In this document: piece by piece, positions 1 to 6,249 of the stretch
Layout of the letters: every line of letters begins with the position of its first letter
How positions within the stretch are numbered: position 1 is the stretch's first letter
Origin: Rhodospirillales bacterium
GTDB taxonomy: Bacteria; Pseudomonadota; Alphaproteobacteria; Acetobacterales; Acetobacteraceae
Length of the DNA: 8,685 bases
Assembly (NCBI GenBank): GCA_018971905.1
Contig: JAGWZS010000068.1
Span: forward strand, 1-8,685
Direction of reading: 5' to 3'
Translations under genes and position numbers: made by a program
The notes under the pieces: generated by a model
Databases searched by the model: none
Told to the model about the DNA's origin: nothing
Seen by the model: the letters and a program-made list of their open reading frames with translations, nothing else

Positions 1-932
<932 letters not shown>

Positions 933-986
933 GTGAATAAGTGACGGCCTGTCCGTAACCGCGTCAACTGCTGTTGCGGGGTGATT

Positions 987-1016
987 TTGGGATGAATACC
1001 GCTTATGCACTATAAA
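987..1016 (+). promoter_or_regulatory. Candidate distal promoter of the atp F0 operon
   Basis: TTGGGA at 987-992 and TATAAA at 1011-1016 are separated by 18 bp and point at atpI. The -10 matches five of six bases of TATAAT and the -35 four of six of TTGACA. The predicted start would be near 1023, leaving a leader of roughly 80 bases. Confidence 0.35.
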
Positions 1017-1028
1017 GCGCATTCATTC

Positions 1029-1057
1029 TTGACAGTGCTGGGGGGTAAGGTTAGCAA
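1029..1057 (+). promoter_or_regulatory. Candidate proximal promoter of the atp F0 operon
   Basis: A perfect -35 hexamer TTGACA at 1029-1034 is followed after 17 bp by TAGCAA at 1052-1057, a weak -10 (three of six). GC-rich alphaproteobacteria often show a conserved -35 with a poor -10, so this fits. It would start transcription about 40 bases before atpI. Confidence 0.45.
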
Positions 1058-1101
1058 CCGCCGCGACCTTCCCAGCGGATTTCCGCAAGGAGCAGAGGTG
1101 C

Positions 1102-1398
1102 ATGAGCGACGGCCCGGAGAAAACGGCGTTTGAGGAACGGTTGCAGGCAGCGGAAGACGCGGCCCACGGCCCCAAACGCAAAGACCCGGGCAAAAGCGAT
1201 GCCGGCTCGGCGCAGCGCGCCATAGAGCTGGCGATGCGGCTGGGGGTTGAGATGGTGGCCGCGATGGTCATCGCCGTGGTGATCGGGTGGGGGCTGGACA
1301 GGCTGTTCCACACCAAACCCTGGCTGATGATCCTCATGGTGCCGGTGGGTTTGGCGGCTGGCCTGCGCAACTTATTGCGGGCTGAACGCAAAGAGTAA
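1102..1398 (+). CDS. atpI: ATP synthase protein I (AtpI), F0 assembly factor
   Basis: Small membrane protein of 98 residues of the AtpI/ATPase gene 1 family, which assists assembly of the c-ring and has been linked to Mg2+ supply; it is not a stoichiometric part of the enzyme. The first 40 residues are charged and probably cytoplasmic. Two hydrophobic helices follow, roughly residues 48-67 and 73-90. Between them lies the family-typical GWGLD (62-66) and a TKPW turn (71-74). AAGGAG at 1087-1092 lies nine bases before the ATG and supports this start. It is the first gene of the F0 cluster and is separated from atpB by 53 bases holding a small hairpin. Sequence conservation in this family is low, so the call rests on length, the two helices, the GLD and PW motifs and position directly before atpB. 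Confidence 0.9.
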   Translation: MSDGPEKTAFEERLQAAEDAAHGPKRKDPGKSDAGSAQRAIELAMRLGVEMVAAMVIAVVIGWGLDRLFHTKPWLMILMVPVGLAAGLRNLLRAERKE

Positions 1399-1403
1399 CA
1401 AGG

Positions 1404-1419
1404 CGCCGCGCAAGCGGCG
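1404..1419 (+). other. GCAA-tetraloop hairpin between atpI and atpB
   Basis: A perfect 6-bp stem (CGCCGC with GCGGCG) closes a GCAA loop, a GNRA-type tetraloop. It begins six bases after the atpI stop. It is followed by A-rich sequence, not by Ts, so it is not a terminator on this strand. It may mark mRNA processing or shield the end of the atpI message; that is inference. Confidence 0.6.
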
Positions 1420-1451
1420 TAAAAAAGACGGCTTCAGGCAGGGTAGTATAC

Positions 1452-2204
1452 ATGGCAGGACCATCGATCGACGCGCTGGGACAATTCAGCCTGACCACTG
1501 GTCTGGGGCCGATCGGGCGCGCCGTGAATTTCACCAACTCCAACGAGGCCATGCTGGCTGCGGCTGTTATCATCCTGGGGCTGTTCGCCATTGGGCTGAA
1601 GGCCAAGGCGCTGGTGCCGGGCCGGGTGCAGGCGCTGGTGGAGGTGCTATACGAATTTGTGCACAACATGTGCGTGGACACAATCGGCGAAGAAGGCCGG
1701 CGTTTCTTTCCGCTGGTGTTCACCATTTTCAGCTTCATTTTGCTGGGCAACCTCATCGGGCTGTTTCCGTATTTCTTTGCCTTTACCTCGCATATCGCGG
1801 TTACGCTGGCGCTGGCGCTGTTCGTGTTCCTGTTCTCAACGGGTGTTGGCTTCTACACGCACGGTTTTGGCTTCCTGAAATTCTTTGTGCCCTCGGGCGT
1901 GCCAGGCTGGCTGCTGCCGCTGCTCGTTCCTATCGAGTTCATCTCCTATCTCTCCCGCCCGGTGTCGCTCTCTGTGCGTTTGTTCGCCAACATGACCGCC
2001 GGGCACGTGATGTGGGAGGTGTTCGCGGGCTTTATGCTGCTGCTCACCGCCGGGCTGGGCGTTTTTGGCGCCATCGCCTCGGTTGTGCCGCTGGGGCTGA
2101 ACGTTGCGCTGGCCGCCCTGGAGCTGCTGGTGGCCGGGCTGCAAGCCTATGTGTTCGCCATTCTTACCTGCCTGTATCTGCACGATGCAGTTCACATGCA
2201 CTGA
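1452..2204 (+). CDS. atpB: F0F1 ATP synthase subunit a
   Basis: Stator channel subunit that carries protons to and from the c-ring. At 250 residues it has normal family length and five to six hydrophobic helices (for example around 33-50, 87-107, 112-135, 155-170, 186-212 and 216-240). The family signature SYLSRPVSLSVRLFANMTAGH contains the essential arginine R176 (E. coli aArg210). H185 follows where E. coli has Glu219, and E224 stands where E. coli has His245, seven residues before Q231 (E. coli Gln252); this is the swapped arrangement found in mitochondria and alphaproteobacteria. The N-terminus has no signal sequence. No strong ribosome binding site precedes the ATG, only the purine-rich CAGGCAGGG about ten bases upstream. 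The c-subunit gene follows after 42 bases. The identity is clear. Confidence 0.98.
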   Translation: MAGPSIDALGQFSLTTGLGPIGRAVNFTNSNEAMLAAAVIILGLFAIGLKAKALVPGRVQALVEVLYEFVHNMCVDTIGEEGRRFFPLVFTIFSFILLGNLIGLFPYFFAFTSHIAVTLALALFVFLFSTGVGFYTHGFGFLKFFVPSGVPGWLLPLLVPIEFISYLSRPVSLSVRLFANMTAGHVMWEVFAGFMLLLTAGLGVFGAIASVVPLGLNVALAALELLVAGLQAYVFAILTCLYLHDAVHMH

Positions 2205-2246
2205 CCCGGATTTCTTAAAAGCCTCTTCGAAAAAAGGAAAATTTAC
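2205..2246 (+). promoter_or_regulatory. A/T-rich translation leader of atpE
   Basis: The 42-base gap before atpE is much richer in A and T than the flanking genes. It ends in AAGGA (2234-2238) eight bases before the ATG, the clearest ribosome binding site inside the operon. Subunit c is needed in many copies per enzyme, and E. coli atpE is known to have an enhanced initiation region upstream. A similar role here is inference. Confidence 0.5.
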
Positions 2247-2489
2247 ATGGATCCTCATTCAGCCGCTCTGCTCGCCAAGGATATAGGCGCCGGTCTTGCC
2301 ACCATCGGTGTTGCCGGTGCCGGCGTGGGTATCGGCAATTTGTTCGGTTCCTTCGTCTCTGCCGTTGGCCGTAACCCGGCCGCGCGCGATGCCATGTTCC
2401 GCGATGTTCTGCTCGGCTTCGCCTTGACGGAAGCCGTGGCGCTGTACGCCCTGGTGATCGCCCTGGTTATTCTCTTCGCCGCCTCTTAA
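2247..2489 (+). CDS. atpE: F0F1 ATP synthase subunit c (proteolipid)
   Basis: Forms the membrane rotor ring. The 80 residues make a hairpin of two transmembrane helices, about 13-36 and 52-77. Helix 1 has the glycine ladder GAGVGIG (24-30) that packs neighbouring subunits. The cytoplasmic loop carries the invariant R42-N43-P44. The proton-binding carboxylate is E62 in FALTEAVALYALV; Glu rather than Asp is usual in alphaproteobacteria. The key sodium-site residues of Na+-type c subunits are not evident, so I infer proton coupling. AAGGA eight bases upstream supports the ATG. The next gene begins one base after the stop codon, which implies coupled translation. Confidence 0.98.
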   Translation: MDPHSAALLAKDIGAGLATIGVAGAGVGIGNLFGSFVSAVGRNPAARDAMFRDVLLGFALTEAVALYALVIALVILFAAS

Positions 2490-2490
2490 G

Positions 2491-3060
2491 ATGCGCCGGC
2501 TCAGCACCGCTCTGCTGTTGGCGCTCGCCCCATCCGCTGCTTTGGCGGATGGTGAGATGCCGCAGATGGATTTTTCGAATCCGCTTACCCTTGACCAGGT
2601 GGGCTGGATGGCGATCATCATTGTGGTGCTCTACCTCGTGCTGTCGCGCTGGGGCCTGCCCCAGATGGGCAAAGTGCTGGAGAACCGCGCCGCCATTATC
2701 GCCCGCGACCTTGCGGCGGCACGTGCCGCCAAGCTGGAAGCGGACCGGGCGGTGGCGCTGCTCACGGCAACCCTGAGCTCGGCACGTACCACCGCGCAGG
2801 CCGAGGTGGCGAAGGCAGTGGCTGATGCGAAGGCCGAAGCCGGAGCCAAGGCCGCCGCGCTGAACACCCAGCTTGACGCCAAACTGGCCGAAGCGGAGGC
2901 GCGCATCGTCGCGGCCCGCAATGCCGCCATGGCGGCGATCAAGCCGGTTGCCTCCGAGGCCGCCGGGGAGATGCTTCTCAAACTCACGGGCTCGGCTCCC
3001 GCGCAGGAGGAGCTGGTGCGCCGCGTGGATGACGCGTTGGCCGCGAGAAAGGCAGCGTAA
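2491..3060 (+). CDS. atpF': F0F1 ATP synthase subunit b' (stator), with signal-like N-terminus
   Basis: One of the two different b-type stator subunits of alphaproteobacterial and photosynthetic ATP synthases; it pairs with b to hold F1 against the rotor. After an N-terminal extension comes the b' hallmark MPQMDFSNPLTLDQVGWMA, one transmembrane helix (about 38-53), LSRWGLPQMGKVLENR, and a long Ala/Glu/Lys-rich coiled coil to about residue 150. Residues 1-19 (MRRLS then a hydrophobic run ending ALA before DGE) look like a cleavable signal peptide, which would fit an N-out topology. The ATG at 2491 has no good ribosome binding site and relies on coupling with atpE. An internal ATG at 2557 (residue 23), preceded by GGATGGTGAG, is an alternative start giving 167 residues. 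I prefer the longer form because the signal-like stretch is coherent. Confidence 0.93.
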   Translation: MRRLSTALLLALAPSAALADGEMPQMDFSNPLTLDQVGWMAIIIVVLYLVLSRWGLPQMGKVLENRAAIIARDLAAARAAKLEADRAVALLTATLSSARTTAQAEVAKAVADAKAEAGAKAAALNTQLDAKLAEAEARIVAARNAAMAAIKPVASEAAGEMLLKLTGSAPAQEELVRRVDDALAARKAA

Positions 3061-3063
3061 ATA

Positions 3064-3576
3064 ATGGAATACAATGCTCTCCAAGGCCAATTCTGGGCCA
3101 GCGGAACATTTTGGGTTTTTATCGCGATCCTCATTTTCGCCGTTCTGGCGGGACGAAAGATTGTAAAAGCCTTGACCGATATGCTGGATGCGCGGACCCT
3201 GGCCGTGAAGGCCGCTTTGGATGAAGCCGCCCAGCTGAAGGCGGAAGCCGAAGCCATGCTGGCTAACGCCAAGCAGAAGCAGGCTCAGGCGGCGGAAGAT
3301 GCAAAGCAGATTCTCGCCAATGCCCATGCCGAGGCGCAGCGTTTGGCGGCTGAACTAGCCGCCGAGGCTGAGGCAACCGCGCGGCGCCGCGAGCGTATGG
3401 CGATGGAGCGGATAGAAGGTGCCGAGGCCGCTGCCGTGAAGGAAGTGCGCGCTGCCGCCATCGATATCGCAACCGCGGCATCCGCCGCGATTTTGCGGGA
3501 CGCGGTGAACAACGATACGGATGCAACGCTGATAGACCATGCGATTACGGCTCTGCCGAAGGCGTTGCGGGGCTGA
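3064..3576 (+). CDS. atpF: F0F1 ATP synthase subunit b (stator)
   Basis: The second b-type stator subunit, partner of b'. Its 170 residues begin with a short periplasmic segment, then one transmembrane helix about 13-30 (SGTFWVFIAILIFAVLAG), followed by RKIVKALTDMLDAR and a long amphipathic coiled coil rich in Ala, Glu, Lys and Gln to about residue 145. The C-terminal part, which binds the delta subunit of F1 in this family, is only weakly conserved. It starts three bases after the atpF' stop; GAAAGG at 3047-3052 can serve as ribosome binding site. It is the last gene of the operon. The F1 genes (delta, alpha, gamma, beta, epsilon) are not here, as is usual for alphaproteobacteria. The distinction between b and b' rests on the order c-b'-b and the absence of the MDF-type motif. 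Confidence 0.95.
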   Translation: MEYNALQGQFWASGTFWVFIAILIFAVLAGRKIVKALTDMLDARTLAVKAALDEAAQLKAEAEAMLANAKQKQAQAAEDAKQILANAHAEAQRLAAELAAEAEATARRRERMAMERIEGAEAAAVKEVRAAAIDIATAASAAILRDAVNNDTDATLIDHAITALPKALRG

Positions 3577-3599
3577 ATTCGCCACGCATATGCAGGAAT

Positions 3600-3631
3600 A
3601 AAAAGCCGGCCCGCATTGGGCCGGCTTTTTT
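3600..3631. terminator. Bidirectional Rho-independent terminator
   Basis: An 8-bp perfect stem, GCCGGCCC (3605-3612) with GGGCCGGC (3618-3625), closes the loop GCATT. It is preceded by AAAAA and followed by TTTTTT, so it can stop transcription from both sides. It lies 24 bases after the atpF stop and about 36 bases beyond the stop of the convergent hisM, serving both operons. Confidence 0.95.
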
Positions 3632-3667
3632 GATTCTGGCATTGCCGTCTGGGTAAAGGTTGTTGGT

Positions 3668-4372
3668 TCAGCTTGCCAGATGTGCCAGGAAATGCCGTTC
3701 CGCCCGGCGGAACATGAAGATGAGCGTGAAAGATATGCAGAGATAGATGGCAGCGGCCAGACCGAATGCATCAAACGGCTCATAGGTGGCGATATAAGCG
3801 TCGTTGGTGACTTTCAGAATATCTGGCACCGTGGCGGTGAAGGCCAGGGTGGTGGCGTGCAGCATCAGGATCACCTCATTGCTGTACATAGGCAACGCGC
3901 GGCGCAGGGCCGAGGGAATGATGATGCGCCGGTAGAGCGTGAAGCGGGACATGCCATAGGCGCGCCCGGCTTCAACCTCGCCGAAGGAGGTATCCCGGAT
4001 AGCGCCGTAGAAAATTTCCGTGGTGTAGGCGCCGGTATTCAGCGCAAAGGAAAGCAGGGTGCAGTTGATGGCAGAGCGGAAGAAGCCCGCCAGCATGGGG
4101 GTGTTATGAACGAAATTCAGCCCATATACGCCGGTATAAACAAGCAATAGCTGGACATAGAGCGGCGTGCCGCGAAAGATGAAGCCATAGAGCCAAACTG
4201 GGCCCCAGATGAGCGGGTTTTTTGAATTCCGCGCGATGGCGAGCGGCAATGCGATGCAAAACCCGATGGCGCAGGAAACAACGAGCAGCCATAGCGTCAT
4301 TGTCACGCCGGTGATCTGATAGCCGTCGGAATAGAGCAGGGCCTGCCAGTAATTTTGGATGATATAGATCAT
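3668..4372 (-). CDS. hisM: HisM-type ABC permease for basic amino acids
   Basis: Inner-membrane half of an importer for histidine or lysine/arginine/ornithine. The 234 residues closely follow enterobacterial HisM: NYWQALLYSDGYQITGVTMTLWLL at the start, FRGTPLYVQLLLVY (66-79), FRSAINCTLLSFALNTGAYTTEIF, then the cytoplasmic EAA loop VEAGRAYGMSRFTLYRRIIIP (133-153) that docks on the ATPase. SNEVILMLHATTLAFTATVPDILKV and FRRAERHFL complete the match. Five transmembrane helices are expected. The EAA motif reads EAG instead of EAA, a mild deviation. I start at the ATG at 4372, which overlaps the hisQ stop as ATGA; the reading frame extends further upstream, but only inside hisQ. Stop TGA at 3670-3668, then the shared terminator. 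Substrate within the basic amino acid group cannot be settled from sequence. Confidence 0.93.
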   Translation of the reverse strand: MIYIIQNYWQALLYSDGYQITGVTMTLWLLVVSCAIGFCIALPLAIARNSKNPLIWGPVWLYGFIFRGTPLYVQLLLVYTGVYGLNFVHNTPMLAGFFRSAINCTLLSFALNTGAYTTEIFYGAIRDTSFGEVEAGRAYGMSRFTLYRRIIIPSALRRALPMYSNEVILMLHATTLAFTATVPDILKVTNDAYIATYEPFDAFGLAAAIYLCISFTLIFMFRRAERHFLAHLAS

Positions 4373-5079
4373 AGCACCGCCTTGCGGACGCCGATCATGT
4401 ATTTGCGTTCCAGAAACATCAGCACGCCGTTGGAAATGATGGTGAGCAAGAGATAGACCGCCCCCGCAATACAAATGAAATAGAACGTACGGAACGTGGC
4501 TTCACCTGCTTGCTGCGCGACTTTTACTACATCTGTCAGGCCAATGATTGAGACCAGGGCAGTGGCCTTTAAAATGACCTGCCAGTTATTGCCAAGGCCA
4601 GGCAGGGCGTAGCGCATCATCTGCGGAAATAAAATGCGGCGAAACACCAGAAACGGTTTCATGCCAAAGGCACGGGCGGCTTCCATCTAGCCTTTTGGCA
4701 CCGCCAGAAAGGCGCCGCGGAAGGTTTCGGTGAAATAGGCGCCGTAAATAAAGCCGAGCGTGATAACGCCGCTGGTGAACGGGTCCAGCTGCACTCCGAA
4801 GTCGATGCTGCTCTGGAGACTGTTTAGCCAGTCTGTGAACTCGTTGATCCATATTTGCAGCGAGTAGAAGATCAGCAGCATCAGCACCAGGTCTGGCACG
4901 CCACGAATGAGGGTGGTGTAAACCGTGGCGATGCTCCGCGCGGCGCGGCTTTTAGAAAGCTTCGCCGAGGCGCCAAACAGGCCGAGGATAAAAGAAACAA
5001 CGAGCGAGAGCACGGAAAGCTCAACCGTGGTAACCGTGCCGGCGAGGATTTGCGGCCCAAAGCCGCCGAGATTGAACAT
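4369..5079 (-). pseudogene. hisQ: HisQ-type ABC permease interrupted by an in-frame TAG
   Basis: Partner of HisM in a heterodimeric basic amino acid importer. Read through the stop, the frame gives 236 positions and aligns end to end with HisQ: YTTLIRGVPDLVLMLLIFY (54-72), GVITLGFIYGAYFTETFRGA (104-123), FLAVPKG (124-130), then TAG at codon 131, then MEAARAFGM with the EAA-loop (E133-A134-A135, G139), MMRYALPGLGNNWQVILKA and VLMFLERKY. The related E. coli protein has His at the TAG position and many relatives Gln, so one C-to-T change of CAG explains it. There is no frameshift and no other damage. The stop divides the protein just before the loop that contacts the ATPase. ATG follows the TAG directly, with AAAAGG four bases before it, so the second half (4369-4686) could be made separately as a 105-residue chain beside a 130-residue first half. 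It may be a recent pseudogene, a split gene, or a sequencing error. Confidence 0.85.
4687..4689 (-). other. In-frame amber codon with adjacent reinitiation signal
   Basis: TAG at 4689-4687 abuts ATG at 4686-4684, and AAAAGG occupies 4696-4691. This arrangement would allow a terminating ribosome to restart at once. None of the other ten complete genes here ends in TAG (three TAA, seven TGA counting hisQ's own end). Confidence 0.8.
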
Positions 5080-5140
5080 TCAGGCCACCTGTGTCGTGCC
5101 CGGCCCCGGCGGCGCGCGCCAGAGCCGGGATGTCAAATGA
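5080..5140 (-). other. GC-rich hairpin between binding-protein and permease genes
   Basis: The 61-base spacer holds a stem with arms GCCGGG/CCCGGC (5105-5110 with 5124-5129) around GGCGCGCGCC, which can itself pair. It has no T tract on the minus strand, so it is not a full terminator. Such hairpins after binding-protein genes commonly protect the upstream message so that more binding protein than permease is made; the position fits this. No strong ribosome binding site precedes hisQ, only AGGTGG about seven bases upstream. Confidence 0.5.
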
Positions 5141-5956
5141 TCAAGGCGCCTGCTTGGCGGCTTCAGCGTTATAGATGCTGAAGTTGAAATATTTCGCCTG
5201 GAGTTTGTCGTACTCTCCGTTTTTGTGGATTTGGGCGATCGCCCAGTCGATCTTTTTCAGCAGCTCCGGCTCGTCCTTGCGCACGCCGATGGCGATGTAG
5301 GAGCCCAGCACATCCTTCGGATCGTCGGTGGCGTTGCCGCCGATTTCGTAATCCGCGCCTTTCGGGGTTTTCAAGAAGCCGTAGTCGGCTTCAACGGAAT
5401 CCTGCAAGGAGGCATCCAGCCGGCCGGAGAGGAGATCCGCATAAACCTGATCCTGGCCCTGATAGGAGACCACGTTCACGCCGTTCGGCTGCCAATAGGT
5501 TTTGGCATAGGTTTCCTGGATGGTGCCGGCCTCAACGCCGACGGTTTTGCCCTTCAGGCTGGCCGCGGTTGGCACCAGGCCGGAGCCTTTTTTAACGATC
5601 AGGCTGGTCGGCTCGTCATACATCTCAGAGGAGAAGTTGATCTGCTGGGCGCGCTCAGGGGTAACGGTCATCGAGGACAAAATCGCGTCGAATTTACGGG
5701 CTTCCAGGGCGGGGATGATGCCGTCAAAAGCCTGATCGACGAACACGCATTTCACTTTCAGCTGGGCGCAAATGGCCTTGCCGAGGTCAATATCGAAGCC
5801 TTGGAAGGCGCCGGACGGGGCAAGGGATTCGAAGGGTGGATAGGTCGCGTCCACCCCGAAGGTGATTTGAGTGAGAGGTTGAGCTGAGGCGGCCATAGGC
5901 AGGGTCATGCCAAGTATGCTGGCCGCTGCCAGGGCCGGCGCAAAAAGCTTTTTCAT
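5141..5956 (-). CDS. hisJ: HisJ/ArgT-type periplasmic basic amino acid-binding protein
   Basis: Periplasmic receptor that captures histidine or lysine/arginine/ornithine and delivers it to HisQM; family 3 solute-binding protein, 271 residues. MKK plus a hydrophobic stretch ending AASA before QP gives a signal peptide cleaved near residue 25. The GFDIDLGKAI signature follows at 53-62. Ligand-site residues of E. coli HisJ have counterparts: D36 and Y39 in GVDATYPPFES, S94/S95/T97 in LSSMT, R102 in PERAQQ and D186 in LQDSVEAD. C63 and C70 keep the seven-residue spacing of the HisJ disulfide. VSYQGQDQVYADL and the C-terminal GEYDKLQAKYFNF also match. I chose the ATG at 5956 because GGGAGA lies five bases upstream; the frame is open further upstream to 6043 but would hide the signal peptide. 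It heads the operon, followed by hisQ and hisM. The exact ligand is unresolved. Confidence 0.93.
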   Translation of the reverse strand: MKKLFAPALAAASILGMTLPMAASAQPLTQITFGVDATYPPFESLAPSGAFQGFDIDLGKAICAQLKVKCVFVDQAFDGIIPALEARKFDAILSSMTVTPERAQQINFSSEMYDEPTSLIVKKGSGLVPTAASLKGKTVGVEAGTIQETYAKTYWQPNGVNVVSYQGQDQVYADLLSGRLDASLQDSVEADYGFLKTPKGADYEIGGNATDDPKDVLGSYIAIGVRKDEPELLKKIDWAIAQIHKNGEYDKLQAKYFNFSIYNAEAAKQAP

Positions 5957-6117
5957 GTTGTCTCCCATGTTGAAGGACCGCCCCGGCCCGCCTGCGCCGG
6001 GATGCGGATTGGGTGACATTACTCGTTTAAAATTGGAGCGCAACGGCAGAATTTTGGGAGCAGAGGGGGAGGATGTGCGCTTCAGAGAGGCAGGCTAGGC
6101 GTATGTTGGTAAATAAT

Positions 6118-6130
6118 AGGCAAATTGCCT
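6118..6130. promoter_or_regulatory. Perfect 13-bp palindrome, candidate operator
   Basis: AGGCAAATTGCCT is a perfect dyad with arms of six bases and a one-base centre. An overlapping dyad GCCT-N7-AGGC covers 6127-6141. It lies about 160 bases upstream of hisJ and 120 bases upstream of znuA. I do not recognise the regulator. Confidence 0.35.
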
Positions 6131-6200
6131 GCATTTTAGGCGCATATGGCGTCATGAGTGAGGAAATGAACCACCGCGCCGGGCATTACTGGACGTATGA

Positions 6201-6219
6201 AATGATATAATATATCATT
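6201..6219. promoter_or_regulatory. Zur-box-like operator over the znuA promoter
   Basis: AATGATATAATATATCATT is a perfect 19-bp palindrome centred on 6210. With the flanking bases it closely resembles the proteobacterial Zur consensus (AATGTTATA-TATAACATT type), differing by one symmetric base pair in each arm. It contains TATAAT at 6206-6211, an ideal -10, although I see no good -35 before it (GCATTA at 6183-6188). Binding of zinc-loaded Zur would block the -10. It lies 31 bases before the znuA start. Confidence 0.8.
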
Positions 6220-6249
6220 AATAGCTGAAAGCGTTAGGAGAGCAAACGG

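Larger units (their letters stand above)
5957..6249. promoter_or_regulatory. Divergent control region between hisJ and znuA
   Basis: This 293-base gene-free region serves two operons pointing away from each other. On the right it holds the Zur-like palindrome and the znuA promoter, listed separately. For hisJ a weak candidate is TTGCGC then 17 bases then TAATGT, read on the minus strand around 6043-6015. Arms AAAATT (6029-6034) and AATTTT (6050-6055) flank that element. An open frame on the plus strand at 5907-6098 has no family features and I do not call it. The compact dyad at 6118-6130 is listed separately. Confidence 0.5.

Noticed and set aside
1404..1430. Terminator after atpI
   Set aside because: The hairpin is followed by an A run, not T, and atpB follows in the same direction without its own clear promoter.
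2467..3327. Long open frame of 286 codons on the minus strand opposite atpF' and atpF
   Set aside because: It lies fully antisense to two clear F0 genes, its translation is low-complexity and shows no domain, and GC-rich codon use leaves such frames open by chance.
4369..5079. Reassignment of TAG to Gln as explanation of the hisQ stop
   Set aside because: No other gene in the window has an in-frame TAG, and TAG is generally the rarest stop in GC-rich alphaproteobacteria, so its absence as terminator among ten genes is not evidence. A point mutation or error is simpler.
5907..6098. Plus-strand open frame of 63 codons between hisJ and znuA
   Set aside because: It overlaps the hisJ signal peptide region antisense, has no ribosome binding site that I see and no family features.
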